64,000 nucleotides of DNA from Streptomyces endocoffeicus. GTDB taxonomy: Bacteria; Actinomycetota; Actinomycetes; Streptomycetales; Streptomycetaceae. The stretch lies in the NCBI RefSeq assembly GCF_016741935.1, contig NZ_JAERRG010000031.1:48500-112499 (forward strand). The letters run 5' to 3'. The notes beneath the pieces were generated by a model. The model did no database searches and was not told the origin of the DNA. It saw nothing but the letters and a program-made list of their open reading frames with translations. Positions 8,242-16,351 of the stretch are shown here, piece after piece (the stretch's first letter is position 1; each line of letters begins with the position of its first letter). The translations under genes and the position numbers were made by a program.

Positions 8242-8592
8242 ATGCCACTGATACGTATCGACGGCGACGACCTCGTCGTCGTGATCGAGGGTCTCGACAA
8301 GCTCTGGTCCTTCAAAGGCAGTCTGACCATCCCGCTGGCCAACGTCCGTGGCGCGACCGCCGACCCCGGTATCGCCAGCGAACCCAAGGGAATCCGCGCG
8401 CCGGGCTCCCGCGTACCCGGTGTGATCACCGCGGGCACATTCCATCAGGATGGTGAAAAGGTCTTCTGGGACGTCAGGGATCCGTCGAAGGCTGTCGTGA
8501 TCGAACTCGCCGACGAGAGGTACGCACGCCTGGTTCTCCAGGTCGACGACCCTCGCGCGACTGTTGCTCTGGTCGAGAACGCCCTTGCCTGA
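8242..8592 (+). CDS. Small PH-like domain protein, function unknown
   Basis: A 116-aa protein of a family common in actinomycetes that folds as a bacterial pleckstrin-homology-like domain: MPLIRIDGDDLVVVIEGLDKLWSFKG, then IPLANVRG, GIRAPGSRVPGVITAGTF, FWDVRDPSKAVVIEL, and LVLQVDDPRATVALVENAL. It has no signal peptide or membrane segment, so it is probably cytosolic. AAAGGGAA lies upstream of ATG 8242. It sits 14 bp after the TetR stop and 14 bp before the secreted hydrolase, so one operon. Biochemical role is not known for the family. Confidence 0.8.
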   Translation: MPLIRIDGDDLVVVIEGLDKLWSFKGSLTIPLANVRGATADPGIASEPKGIRAPGSRVPGVITAGTFHQDGEKVFWDVRDPSKAVVIELADERYARLVLQVDDPRATVALVENALA

Positions 8593-8606
8593 AAGGAGGT
8601 AGGCCA

Positions 8607-9635
8607 ATGTTTCGACACTTGGCAGCTGCTCTGATGGCACTGGCCGTCGTCACCGCCACCCCGGCCGCGGCGACGCCCGGTCTCGTGCCTGCCGCCGACC
8701 GCGAGGTCGTCTTCACGGCCGACGGTACGACCGTGTACGGCACCCTGCACGTTCCCGAGCATCGTGCCGGGCAACGGCTGCGGGCGGCACTGCTGCTGCC
8801 CGGCAGCGGACCCACCGACCGCGACGGCAACCAACCGCCCGGGTCCGCACCGGACACCCTGGCGCAGTTGGCCGACGCGCTCGACGGGGACGGAATCGTC
8901 ACGCTGCGGTTCGACAAGTACGGCACCGGCCGCACCGGACTCGGCGCCTACCGGGACCACCCGGAAGAACTCGACTACCCGGCATTCGTCCGCCAGGCAC
9001 GGACCGCCTACGAGTCGTTGCGCGATCAGCCGGAGACCAACCCGCACGCGCTGCTGATCGTCGGGCACAGCGAGGGCGCGATGACGGGACTGCTGCTGGG
9101 CGGCACCGTCCGCCCGCGCCCGGCCGGCCTGGCGCTTCTGCAACCGCAGGCGATCCGCATGCTGGACCTGGTCGCGCTCCAACTCAAGGCCCAGATCGCC
9201 GAAGCAACCAGGCAGGGCCAGTTCACTCCGGAGCAGCAACGCACCGTCAACGCGGCCATCGACGCTGCCGTCACCTCCCTGCGCGAACACCGACCGGTCG
9301 ACGCCACCGACCTGCCCCCCGCGATCGCCCAGCTCTTCGAGGCGTTCCAAGGCCCCAACGCCCGGTTCGTGCTGAGCGATGACGCCGTCTACCCACCAGA
9401 CACCGCCGCCGCACTCCGGCCGGGAAGCAAGGTGCTGCTGACGTGCGGCACGAACGACGCGCAGGTCCCCTGTGTCACAACGAACGCCCTGACGACCGCC
9501 CTGCGTCACGCGCATGCCGGTGGACCGGGCCGAGTGACGCTGCCGGGAGTGGACCATCTGCTGCACGACGCCGACCACCCGAACACGCTCGCGCCGCCCG
9601 TACTCGACGCCCTGCGCCGGTTCGCTCGACACTGA
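8607..9635 (+). CDS. Secreted alpha/beta-hydrolase
   Basis: A 342-aa protein with a Sec signal peptide (residues 1-22, cleavage after AAA/TP). It has the oxyanion-region motif LLPGSGPTDRDGN (63-75) and the nucleophile elbow GHSEG with Ser155. The acid is probably in the TCGTNDAQVPC segment, and the His in GVDHLLHD near the C-terminus completes the triad. It resembles dienelactone-hydrolase/S9-like esterases found outside the cell. AAAGGAGG precedes ATG 8607. It is the last gene of the TetR operon, so its substrate is probably linked to the TetR ligand. A weak hairpin (9750-9756 / 9772-9778) follows. Confidence 0.88.
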   Translation: MFRHLAAALMALAVVTATPAAATPGLVPAADREVVFTADGTTVYGTLHVPEHRAGQRLRAALLLPGSGPTDRDGNQPPGSAPDTLAQLADALDGDGIVTLRFDKYGTGRTGLGAYRDHPEELDYPAFVRQARTAYESLRDQPETNPHALLIVGHSEGAMTGLLLGGTVRPRPAGLALLQPQAIRMLDLVALQLKAQIAEATRQGQFTPEQQRTVNAAIDAAVTSLREHRPVDATDLPPAIAQLFEAFQGPNARFVLSDDAVYPPDTAAALRPGSKVLLTCGTNDAQVPCVTTNALTTALRHAHAGGPGRVTLPGVDHLLHDADHPNTLAPPVLDALRRFARH

Positions 9636-9794
9636 CGCCGACCGAGGACGTCCCCCGACGCGTCGTTGGGGTGCCGGTAAGAACGCTGTCACCCGGTGAT
9701 GCCCGGGGAGAACATCACCGCCCCTGACGGCCCTCAGCGCGATGAACTACCGAGGGATCGCAGGTCACAACCCCTCGGAGATCAGCACTCAAGC

Positions 9795-10211
9795 TCAGGT
9801 GCGGTCCCTCTGCCGCTGTGTGTGAGGAGGCGAGCCCGGGGCACTTTGCGGCATGCCTGCGGCTGCGGCGAGGTCCTGCCGTAGGTGTGTAAGGCGTGCG
9901 ATCTCCGCGTCCAGGATTGCCAGGCGCTTGGCCACGACGTCACTGAACTCGCCGGGGCGGCTGCCACAGGATGGGGACGGCTGGTCCTGGACGAGGAGGT
10001 CCAGGCGGTGGGCGCGGCGGCGGATGTCCTCCAGGGTGAGGCCCAGAGCCAGAAGGTTGCGAATGACGCGGACACGGGCCACCTCGGCGGAGCCGTACTC
10101 ACGTTGACCGGACGAGGTGCGTGGCGGGGGTCGAAGCAGGCCGCGGGCCTCGTACAGGCGCAGAGCGCGCGGTGTGGTTCCGGCTCCTGCCGCTGCCTCG
10201 CCGATCCGCAT
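9795..10211 (-). CDS. MerR-family regulator
   Basis: A 138-aa regulator with the winged-helix N-terminus MRIGEAAAGAGTTPRALRLYEARGLL and REYGSAEVARVRVIRNLLALGLTLEDIRR. A predicted coiled-coil dimer helix (residues about 85-115, VVAKRLAILDAEIARLTHLRQDL) is followed by a short Pro/Gln-rich tail. No cysteine cluster for metal or FeS sensing is present, so an organic ligand is likely. It is 17 bp downstream of the oxidoreductase gene on the same strand and is probably co-transcribed from the 19-bp-spacer promoter at 11238-11268, giving a regulator-target pair. Confidence 0.92.
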   Translation of the reverse strand: MRIGEAAAGAGTTPRALRLYEARGLLRPPPRTSSGQREYGSAEVARVRVIRNLLALGLTLEDIRRRAHRLDLLVQDQPSPSCGSRPGEFSDVVAKRLAILDAEIARLTHLRQDLAAAAGMPQSAPGSPPHTQRQRDRT

Positions 10212-10228
10212 ACCCGCTCCACCCTGTC

Positions 10229-11230
10229 CTACAACTCCACGATTGCCGCCCCGAAGGAGCGGCCGGCGATCAGTTGGGGCAACGCCCCCGGGGCGCGGTC
10301 CATTCCGCGGACCGGGGTGTACGGGAATTGGATGTCGCCCGCCCGCAGCCAATCCCCGAAGCGGGCCTCCCACTCCGCCTCGACATCCGTGTGGTCCACG
10401 CCGCTGTAGCCGGCGATCGTGATGCCCCTGGTCAGCAAACGGTAGGTGTCGAGCACAGTCGGCGCGCTCCCGCCCGCTCGGTCTGGGGACAGCTGACCGT
10501 CCAATGCGCCCACCAGGGCGAACCGGGCGCCCCGGTTCGCTGTGTGGACGGCGGCCGTCAGTTGTTCGCCGCCCACGGTGTCCAGGACGACGTCGATCCC
10601 GTCCGGCGCCGCCTTGGCGAGTTGTCTGTCGACCGGGGCTGCTCCGCGCAGCACGGTTGCGTCGTAACCGAGTTCCCGCTCCAGTCGCTGCGCCTTCTCC
10701 GGTGAGCCGGTGCTGCCGACCACCCGGGCGGCACCCAGTAGCCGGGCGATCTGGCCCGCCATGGTGCCCACTGCGCCGGCGGCGCCGGTCACGAACACGG
10801 TGTCCCCCTGTTGGACCCCGGCCAGCCGAGTCAGAGCGCCGTACGCCGCGGAGCCCTGGGCGAGGTGGGCCACCGGGTCGGGCAGGGTGCCGTCCAGCTG
10901 CCTGCACTCGGCGGTGGTGGGCGTCGCATAGTCCCGCCAGCCCTGAAGGTGCAGCACCAGCTGCCCCTTCTCCAGCGGCCCGTCGACCACCTCGCCGATA
11001 GCGGGGCCGAACAGGGTGTCGCCGGGGTGGAGCGGCGGCAGGGGGACATCGCGGGTCTCGCCTCCGATAAGGGTGCGCAAGCCCGGGAAGACGAGGAAAT
11101 GGGTGTTGCGGACGAGTACCTGGCCGACCTCAAGACGAGGGATGGGGGCCTGTGCCAGGGTGAAGTCATCTGGAGTCGGCAATCCAGCGGGGCGGCGGAC
11201 CAGACGCACAAGACGATGAGTCGTGTTCAT
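10229..11230 (-). CDS. NADP-dependent MDR oxidoreductase (prostaglandin reductase-like)
   Basis: A 333-aa zinc-free medium-chain dehydrogenase/reductase of the leukotriene-B4 dehydrogenase / CurA-like group, which reduces alpha,beta-unsaturated carbonyls with NADPH. Motifs: DTLFGPAIGEVVDG in the N-terminal GroES-like domain, LAQGSAAYGALTRLAGVQQGDTVFVTGAAGAVGTMAGQIARLLG (Rossmann AAxGxxG), and DVVLDTVGGEQL. The start codon ATG 11230 coincides with the predicted transcription start, so the mRNA is probably leaderless. It forms an operon with the downstream MerR gene. Confidence 0.92.
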   Translation of the reverse strand: MNTTHRLVRLVRRPAGLPTPDDFTLAQAPIPRLEVGQVLVRNTHFLVFPGLRTLIGGETRDVPLPPLHPGDTLFGPAIGEVVDGPLEKGQLVLHLQGWRDYATPTTAECRQLDGTLPDPVAHLAQGSAAYGALTRLAGVQQGDTVFVTGAAGAVGTMAGQIARLLGAARVVGSTGSPEKAQRLERELGYDATVLRGAAPVDRQLAKAAPDGIDVVLDTVGGEQLTAAVHTANRGARFALVGALDGQLSPDRAGGSAPTVLDTYRLLTRGITIAGYSGVDHTDVEAEWEARFGDWLRAGDIQFPYTPVRGMDRAPGALPQLIAGRSFGAAIVEL

Positions 11231-11237
11231 GGCCGGA

Positions 11238-11268
11238 CGCTAAGCCTTGACCCGTGGGTCAGGGGCAA
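11238..11268 (-). promoter_or_regulatory. MerR-type promoter with 19-bp spacer
   Basis: On the minus strand TTGCCC (11268-11263), a 19-bp spacer and TTAGCG (11243-11238) form a promoter with the over-long spacing diagnostic of MerR activation. The spacer contains the dyad TGACCC-AC-GGGTCA. The predicted start falls at or next to the oxidoreductase ATG at 11230. Confidence 0.8.
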
Positions 11269-11280
11269 GGCTCAGGGCCG

Positions 11281-11635
11281 ACGAAGGTCGGTGGCCAGCG
11301 GGCGGGCGAGGCGGAGCTGGGCCTAGGCGGCGATCACCAGCCATGTCCACCTGTCGGCCGCCTCGGAGCTGCGAAGCCGGGGCTTAGTCGGCGCGAAGCC
11401 GGCCGAGGATCTCGACCGGCAGGTCGTTCAGCAGGGATCGAGTAGGGCCGCCGGGCACCATCCGGTGTTTGCCCTCGCCCCGGCCGAAGGTGTGGCAGAA
11501 CGACCGGTCAGCGCAGGTATTGGCGTCCGGCCGCAGCCACGGCGAGACGTCCGCGGCCAGCACGGGCCGGCCGTCCGCAGCCCGCGGCAGCTGCATCGCG
11601 GTCAGTGCCCGGCGAAGCCGGCCGACGTCAATGGT
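11281..11635 (-). pseudogene. Second decayed NF041680-like transposase relic, multiple deletions
   Basis: Reading down the minus strand: IDVGRLRRALTAMQLPRAADG and VLAADVSPWLRPDANTCADRSFCHTFGRGEGKHRMVPG, then after a deletion TRSLLNDLPVEILGRLRAD. After a second deletion and frameshift the sequence is PRLRSSEAADRWTWLVIAA, a TAG stop, and AQLRLARPLATDLRRP. About two thirds of the gene is lost. The 3' part aligns with the relic at 5801-6764, and both break off at about the same point of the protein. Confidence 0.8.
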
Positions 11636-11790
11636 TACGCCAGCCCGGCTTCCGGCATCCCATCGCCCGCAAAGGTGTCGAGTCTTCGCAGCGGCCGGGA
11701 CGACATCGTTGGACCATCGAGCGCACCATGGCCTGGCTCGCAGGATGCCGCCGCCTCCACCGCCACTATGAGCGCAAGGCCCTCCTCCTC
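11632..11790 (+). pseudogene. C-terminal fragment of an IS5-family transposase
   Basis: The frame from 11632 reads LRQPGFRHPIARKGVESS, then GRHRWTIERTMAWLAGCRRL and HRHYERKA. This is the DDE-E end (RWxVERTxxWLxxxRRLxxRYER) of IS5/ISL2-group transposases. No N-terminal part or start codon is present. It abuts the end of the NF041680-like relic, which points to nested insertions and deletions. Confidence 0.75.
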
Positions 11791-11857
11791 GAGGTGCCTC
11801 AGGCGCGGGTGGCCGTCGTGCGCGGACGGCTCGTTCGTGGTCACGCCGTCGCCCGGA

Positions 11858-12829
11858 TCAGCCGGTGTACAGGGCTGCGTGCAGTGTGCGTACGGCCAGG
11901 GAGATGGCGGCCTCGGCGGCGTGCGTCTCACGCAGGGCGTTGAGCATCACGAAGTCGTGGATGATGCCCTGGACGCGGACGGCGGTGACGGACACGCCGG
12001 CCTCGCGCAGCTTGCCGGCGTATGCCTCGCCCTCGTCGCGCAGGACGTCGGCCTCGGCGGTGATGACGAGGGCCGGAGGCAGGTCCTTGAGCTGCTCGAT
12101 GGTGGCGCGCAGCGGGGAGGCGGTGATCTGGTCGCGCTCGGCCTCGTCCGTCGTGTACTGGTCCCAGAACCACTGCATGCCGTCCCGGCGCAGAAAGTAG
12201 CCGGTGGCGAACTGGTGGTAGGAGTTGGTGTCGAAGCTCGCGTCGGTCACCGGGTAGAACAGCACCTGCTGGAGCAGCGGGACCCCGCCTCGCTCCTTCG
12301 CCATCAGGGTGAGGGCAGCGGCCATGTTGCCGCCGACCGAGTCACCGGCCACCGCGATCCGGGTGGCGTCCAGGTCCTTGGTCGCGCCCTGCTCCACGAC
12401 CCATTGCGCTACGGTCCAGTTCTGCTCGATGGCGACCGGGTAGCGCACCTCGGGCGAGAGGTCGTACTCGGGAAAGACGACCGCGGCGTCGGCGCCGACG
12501 GCGAGTTCGCGCACCAGGCGGTCGTGCGTGTGGGCGTTGCCGAAGACCCAGCCGGCGCCGTGGATGTAGATGATCACCGGCAGGGTGCCCGTGGCGCCGG
12601 CGGGCTTCACGATGCGCGCCCGGACGGTGCCCGTGGGGCCGCCGGAAACCGTGATCCACTCTTCGTCGACCACCGGCTTGGCGATCTCGCCGGACTGCAC
12701 CTCGTCGACGGCCTTGCGGCCGTCCGCCGGGGCGAGGTCGAAGAGGTAGGGCGGGTTGGCGGTGGCCTCGGCGAAGTCCTGGGCGGCGGGTTCGAGTACC
12801 GGCTTGACGGGCGTGCGGGCTTCGGACAT
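11858..12829 (-). CDS. HSL/GDXG-family alpha/beta-hydrolase (esterase/lipase)
   Basis: A 323-aa serine esterase. The HGAGW oxyanion motif is at residues 90-94, nucleophile Ser164 is in GDSVGG, and Asp261 (EADVLRDEG) and His291 (GIIHDF) complete the triad. Length and spacing are standard for bacterial hormone-sensitive-lipase-like enzymes. ATG 12829 follows AGGAGACTC. It has no signal peptide, so it is cytosolic. It is divergent from the amidohydrolase operon across 332 bp that contains a GC-rich tandem repeat. A paralogue with the same residue spacing lies at 31946-32911, where the nucleophile is Cys. Confidence 0.94.
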   Translation of the reverse strand: MSEARTPVKPVLEPAAQDFAEATANPPYLFDLAPADGRKAVDEVQSGEIAKPVVDEEWITVSGGPTGTVRARIVKPAGATGTLPVIIYIHGAGWVFGNAHTHDRLVRELAVGADAAVVFPEYDLSPEVRYPVAIEQNWTVAQWVVEQGATKDLDATRIAVAGDSVGGNMAAALTLMAKERGGVPLLQQVLFYPVTDASFDTNSYHQFATGYFLRRDGMQWFWDQYTTDEAERDQITASPLRATIEQLKDLPPALVITAEADVLRDEGEAYAGKLREAGVSVTAVRVQGIIHDFVMLNALRETHAAEAAISLAVRTLHAALYTG

Positions 12830-12954
12830 GTGAGTCTCCTGGGATTGCGGGGGGCACACCGGTCGGTCCGGCGCTGCCGCGGCCCACCGTAGGAGCCCGG
12901 CGCGCCGGGCAGTAGCCCCCGAGCGCACTCTCGGCGGCCCCGCGGCGCACGCGC

Positions 12955-13028
12955 GGACCCGGTGCGCCGCGGACCCGGTGCGCGCGGGGCCGGTGCGCTG
13001 CGGGGCCGGTGCGCTGCGGGGCCGGTGC
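12955..13028. repeat. Tandem 16-bp GC-rich repeats in the divergent promoter region
   Basis: About five copies of a 15-16-bp unit: GGACCCGGTGCGCCGC, a 15-bp variant, GGGGCCGGTGCGCTGC twice (12986-13001 and 13002-13017), and a partial copy. The array sits in the 332-bp gap between the esterase and the amidohydrolase operon. No gene is seen in the gap; the repeat may hold regulator sites or be neutral slippage. Confidence 0.8.
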
Positions 13029-13161
13029 GAGTGCGCGCACGGGACACACCGCGGCTGGGACCGGCCCTAATGTGGGCTCGGCGGTCGCGGTTCACCTCTG
13101 ATTCGATGGCGAACACGGACCCCGGAACCGCAATTCCCATCCCGGAGGGGGTCCCGCAAGC

Positions 13162-15042
13162 GTGTCCTCAATGCCGGTCGGCGGTCTGGTTCCTCAGGCC
13201 GTCGACGATCCCGCGGAACTCGTCGTCCGCAACGCGAAAATCCACACCGGAGACCCGAACCGCCCGCACGCGGGGGCGATGGCGATCCGCAACGGTGTGA
13301 TCACGGTCGTCGGCGACGACAAGGACGTGGCCCCGCACGTCGGTTCGGCCACCAAGGTGGTCGACGCGCTCGGCAGACGGGTGGTCCCGGGCCTCAACGA
13401 CGCCCATCTGCACGTGATCCGCGGCGGGCTCAACTACGTACTGGAGCTGCGCTGGGACGGGGTGCCCACGCTGCGGCAGGGCCTGGCGATGCTGCGCGAG
13501 CAGGCCGCGCGTACCCCCAAGGGTCAGTGGGTGCGGGTGGTGGGCGGCTGGTCGGCCGAGCAGTTCGCCGAACGGCGGCTGCCGACCGTCGCCGAGCTGA
13601 ACGCGGCCGCCCCGGACACCCCGGTATTCGTCCTGCACCTGTACCAGTCGGCCGTCCTCAACCGGGCGGCGCTGAAGGCCGCCGGATTCGACAAGAACAC
13701 CCCCGACCCGAGGGGCGGCCAGATCGTGCGTGGCCGGGACGGGGAACCGACGGGCATGCTGCTGGCCGCGCCCAGCGCCCTCATCCTCTATTCGACGCTG
13801 GCCAAGGCACCGATACTGGACCAGGAGCACCGGAAGTCCTCGACCCGGCACTTCCTGCGCGAGCTGAACCGGTTCGGGCTGACGTCCGCGATCGACGCGG
13901 CCGGCGGCTTCCAGAACTTCCCCGAGAACTACGGCACCGTCATCGAACTGGCCGAGGCCGGTGAGCTGTCGCTGCGCATCGCCTATCACCTCTTCCCGCA
14001 GACCGCGGGCCAGGAGGTGGCCGACCTCAGCCGCTGGATCGAGATGGCGGACTACGGGGACGGCGACGAATGGCTGCGTCTGAACGGCGCGGGCGAGAAC
14101 CTCACCTGGGCGGCCGCCGACTTCGAGAACTTCAACCAGCCGCGTCCCGAACCCGACGACTACGAGCCGGAGTTCGAGAAGGCGGTGCGTCTTCTCATGG
14201 AGAACGGCTGGGGATTCCGGCTGCACGCCACCTACGACGAGACCATCCGCCGGGATCTCGCGGTCTTCGAGAAGCTGGCCGCCGAGGGCCTCTTCCCGGC
14301 CGGGAACCGATGGTTGTTCGACCACGGGGAGACCGTGTCGGCGGAGAGCCTCGACCGCGTGACCGCGCTCGGCGGTGCGATGTCCGTGCAGAACCGGCTG
14401 TCCTTCCAGGGCGAGGCATTCCTGCGCCGCTACGGTCCCGGTGCCGCCGCCGACGCCCCGCCCATCCGGGAGATGCTGGAGCGCGGGCTGACCGTGGCCG
14501 CCGGCACCGACGCCACCCGGGTCTCCACCTACAACCCATGGGTCGCCCTGCACTGGCTGATCAGCGGGCGCAACGCCGGTGACCTCGTGCTCCGCCCCCG
14601 GTCCAACCGTGTCGACCGGCAGACAGCACTGCGCATGTTCACCCGGGCCGGCGCCGAACTGACGGGTGAGGAGGGGGTCAAGGGCATCCTGCGCCCGGGC
14701 TTCTTCGCGGACCTCGCGATCCTCTCGGACGACTACTTCACCGTGCCCGAGCCGGAGATCGCCCACATCGAGTCGCTGCTCACGGTCACCGGCGGCCGGA
14801 TCGTCTACGCCGCCGGCGAGTACGAGGGCCTCGACGAAGAGCTGCCGGCCATCACCCCCGGCTGGAGCCCGGTGGCGCACTTCGGCGGCTACCAGGCGGC
14901 CCCGCGCGGACCGGCGGGCGTACGCCAGGCGGAGGCGCTGGGCGAGGCCGTCGCCGAGTCCGGGCTGCACCGGGCTTGGCGGGTCCGGCGCGGCCTGATC
15001 CCGGACGGCGCCGCCACGCCGCCCGACCCCTGCTTCCTCTGA
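13162..15042 (+). CDS. YtcJ-like metal-dependent amidohydrolase
   Basis: A 626-aa protein, longer than the common 520-560 aa of this amidohydrolase-3 group. The metal-binding HxH is at H82/H84 in GLNDAHLHV. Later ligand positions are RLHATYDETI, WLFDHGETVS and the terminal Asp in AAGTDATRV. The C-terminal small beta-sandwich ends with GFFADLAILSDDYFTVPE. Members hydrolyse C-N bonds of varied substrates. The start is GTG 13162 with GGAGGG about 12 nt upstream; an N-terminal extension of about 20 residues is possible if the true start is further in. It leads a five-gene run with an isochorismatase-like hydrolase and transport genes, which suggests breakdown of an amide or imide compound. Confidence 0.9.
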   Translation: MSSMPVGGLVPQAVDDPAELVVRNAKIHTGDPNRPHAGAMAIRNGVITVVGDDKDVAPHVGSATKVVDALGRRVVPGLNDAHLHVIRGGLNYVLELRWDGVPTLRQGLAMLREQAARTPKGQWVRVVGGWSAEQFAERRLPTVAELNAAAPDTPVFVLHLYQSAVLNRAALKAAGFDKNTPDPRGGQIVRGRDGEPTGMLLAAPSALILYSTLAKAPILDQEHRKSSTRHFLRELNRFGLTSAIDAAGGFQNFPENYGTVIELAEAGELSLRIAYHLFPQTAGQEVADLSRWIEMADYGDGDEWLRLNGAGENLTWAAADFENFNQPRPEPDDYEPEFEKAVRLLMENGWGFRLHATYDETIRRDLAVFEKLAAEGLFPAGNRWLFDHGETVSAESLDRVTALGGAMSVQNRLSFQGEAFLRRYGPGAAADAPPIREMLERGLTVAAGTDATRVSTYNPWVALHWLISGRNAGDLVLRPRSNRVDRQTALRMFTRAGAELTGEEGVKGILRPGFFADLAILSDDYFTVPEPEIAHIESLLTVTGGRIVYAAGEYEGLDEELPAITPGWSPVAHFGGYQAAPRGPAGVRQAEALGEAVAESGLHRAWRVRRGLIPDGAATPPDPCFL

Positions 15043-15125
15043 GACTCCCGGACGAAGGACGGCACGTGCGCCTCCTCCCTCCGGGGCACCATCCCACCCT
15101 TGTTCGCTGAGAAAGGTTCTTCGTC

Positions 15126-15788
15126 ATGGTCGACATCGCCCGGGCAACCGCTGCTCCCAGCCCCGATCTGCTGACCCCCGACAACTGCGCCGTGCTGTTC
15201 GTGGACCACCAGCCGCAGATGTTCTTCGGCACCGCCAGCGGCGACCGCACCGCGATCGTCAACTCCACCCTGGGTCTGGCCAAGGCCGCCAAGGCGTTCG
15301 ACGTGCCGGTCGTGCTGAGCACCGTGGCCGCCGAGTCCTTCTCCGGCCCGATCCTGCCGCAGCTCGCGGGCGTCTTCCCCGGCCAGAAGATCGTCGACCG
15401 CACCTCGATGAACGCCTGGGAGGACGCGCCGTTCGTCGAGGCGGTCAAGGCGACCGGTCGCGAGAAGCTCGTCATCGCCGGTCTGTGGACCGAGGTGTGC
15501 GTGGTTCTGCCGGCCCTGTCCGCCATCGCCCAGGGCTACGAGGTCTACGTGGTCGCCGACGCGTCCGGCGGTGTCACCCCGCAGGCCCATGAGCACGCCG
15601 TCCAGCGCATGGTCCAGGGCGGTGCCGTCCCGGTCACCTGGCTCCAGGTGCTCCTGGAGTTCCAGCGCGACTGGGCCCGCACGGAGACGTACGAGGCGAC
15701 CACGAACGTGGTCAAGGAGCACGGCGGCGCCTACGGCCTCGGCCTGGTCTACGCCCAGACCATGATCGGCGCCGGCACCGCCGGCTGA
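15126..15788 (+). CDS. Isochorismatase-like cysteine hydrolase (YcaC group)
   Basis: A 220-aa hydrolase of the isochorismatase/nicotinamidase superfamily. D27 (LFVDHQP) and C125 (GLWTEVCVVLPAL) are the catalytic Asp and Cys, and the segment DRTSMNAWED supplies the usual third polar residue. GGVTPQAHEHAVQRMVQGGAVPVTW is typical of the YcaC/hydrolase-of-unknown-substrate clade. AGAAAGG precedes ATG 15126. It lies 83 bp after the amidohydrolase and probably acts on one of its products. Confidence 0.92.
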   Translation: MVDIARATAAPSPDLLTPDNCAVLFVDHQPQMFFGTASGDRTAIVNSTLGLAKAAKAFDVPVVLSTVAAESFSGPILPQLAGVFPGQKIVDRTSMNAWEDAPFVEAVKATGREKLVIAGLWTEVCVVLPALSAIAQGYEVYVVADASGGVTPQAHEHAVQRMVQGGAVPVTWLQVLLEFQRDWARTETYEATTNVVKEHGGAYGLGLVYAQTMIGAGTAG

Positions 15789-15826
15789 GCGGACGTCACG
15801 GACGAGTCAGGAACAGGCAGGAAGAC

Positions 15827-16351
15827 ATGGATGCTGGACTGCTGGTCCTCCGGCTGCTGGCGGGACTCCTCATCGCCGGCCACGGAGTGCAGAAGGTGAG
15901 CTTCCACCTCGGGGGCAATGGCTTGGTGGGTGGAACGGAGGAGTTCCGGCATGACGGTTTCCGCGGCGGCCGGCTGACCGCGATCGTCGCGGGCGGCAGC
16001 CAGATCGGCGCCGGTCTGTTCCTGGCAGCCGGACTGCTCACACCGCCGGCGGCGATGGCGGCGATGGGCGTGATGACGGTCGCGGGCACGGTCAAGTGGC
16101 CCAAGGGCCTGTGGGTGCAGAACGACGGGTACGAGTATCCGCTGGTCCTGGTCGTCATCTCGGTGTCCCTGGCCCTCACCGGGCCCGGCCGGTGGTCCGT
16201 CGACCACGCGCTGGGCCTCACCCCGTGGCCGCTGTGGCTCGTCCTCGCGACGATCGTCATCGGCCCCACGAGCGGGCTGCTCACCCGCGCGGTGCTGCAC
16301 CGCACCCCGGCCGCACCGGAAGGAGCTCCCCGTGCGCAGGCTGCTGACTGA
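15827..16351 (+). CDS. DoxX-family membrane protein
   Basis: A 174-aa protein with four predicted transmembrane segments (about residues 5-22, 53-73, 75-92, 103-120, with a further weak one at 133-150). It has the DoxX-like opening LLVLRLLAGLLIAGHGVQK. Members are often linked to redox or quinone functions. It overlaps the next gene by 20 bp and follows the isochorismatase-like gene by 38 bp, so it is part of the same operon. A specific role in this pathway cannot be inferred. Confidence 0.88.
   Translation: MDAGLLVLRLLAGLLIAGHGVQKVSFHLGGNGLVGGTEEFRHDGFRGGRLTAIVAGGSQIGAGLFLAAGLLTPPAAMAAMGVMTVAGTVKWPKGLWVQNDGYEYPLVLVVISVSLALTGPGRWSVDHALGLTPWPLWLVLATIVIGPTSGLLTRAVLHRTPAAPEGAPRAQAAD

Noticed and set aside
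12955..13028. GC-rich tandem repeats as a CRISPR array
   Set aside because: Units are contiguous with no unique spacers and no cas genes nearby.
13168..14970. A 600-codon minus-strand frame opposite the amidohydrolase
   Set aside because: Shadow frame; the plus-strand gene has all metal-binding motifs.
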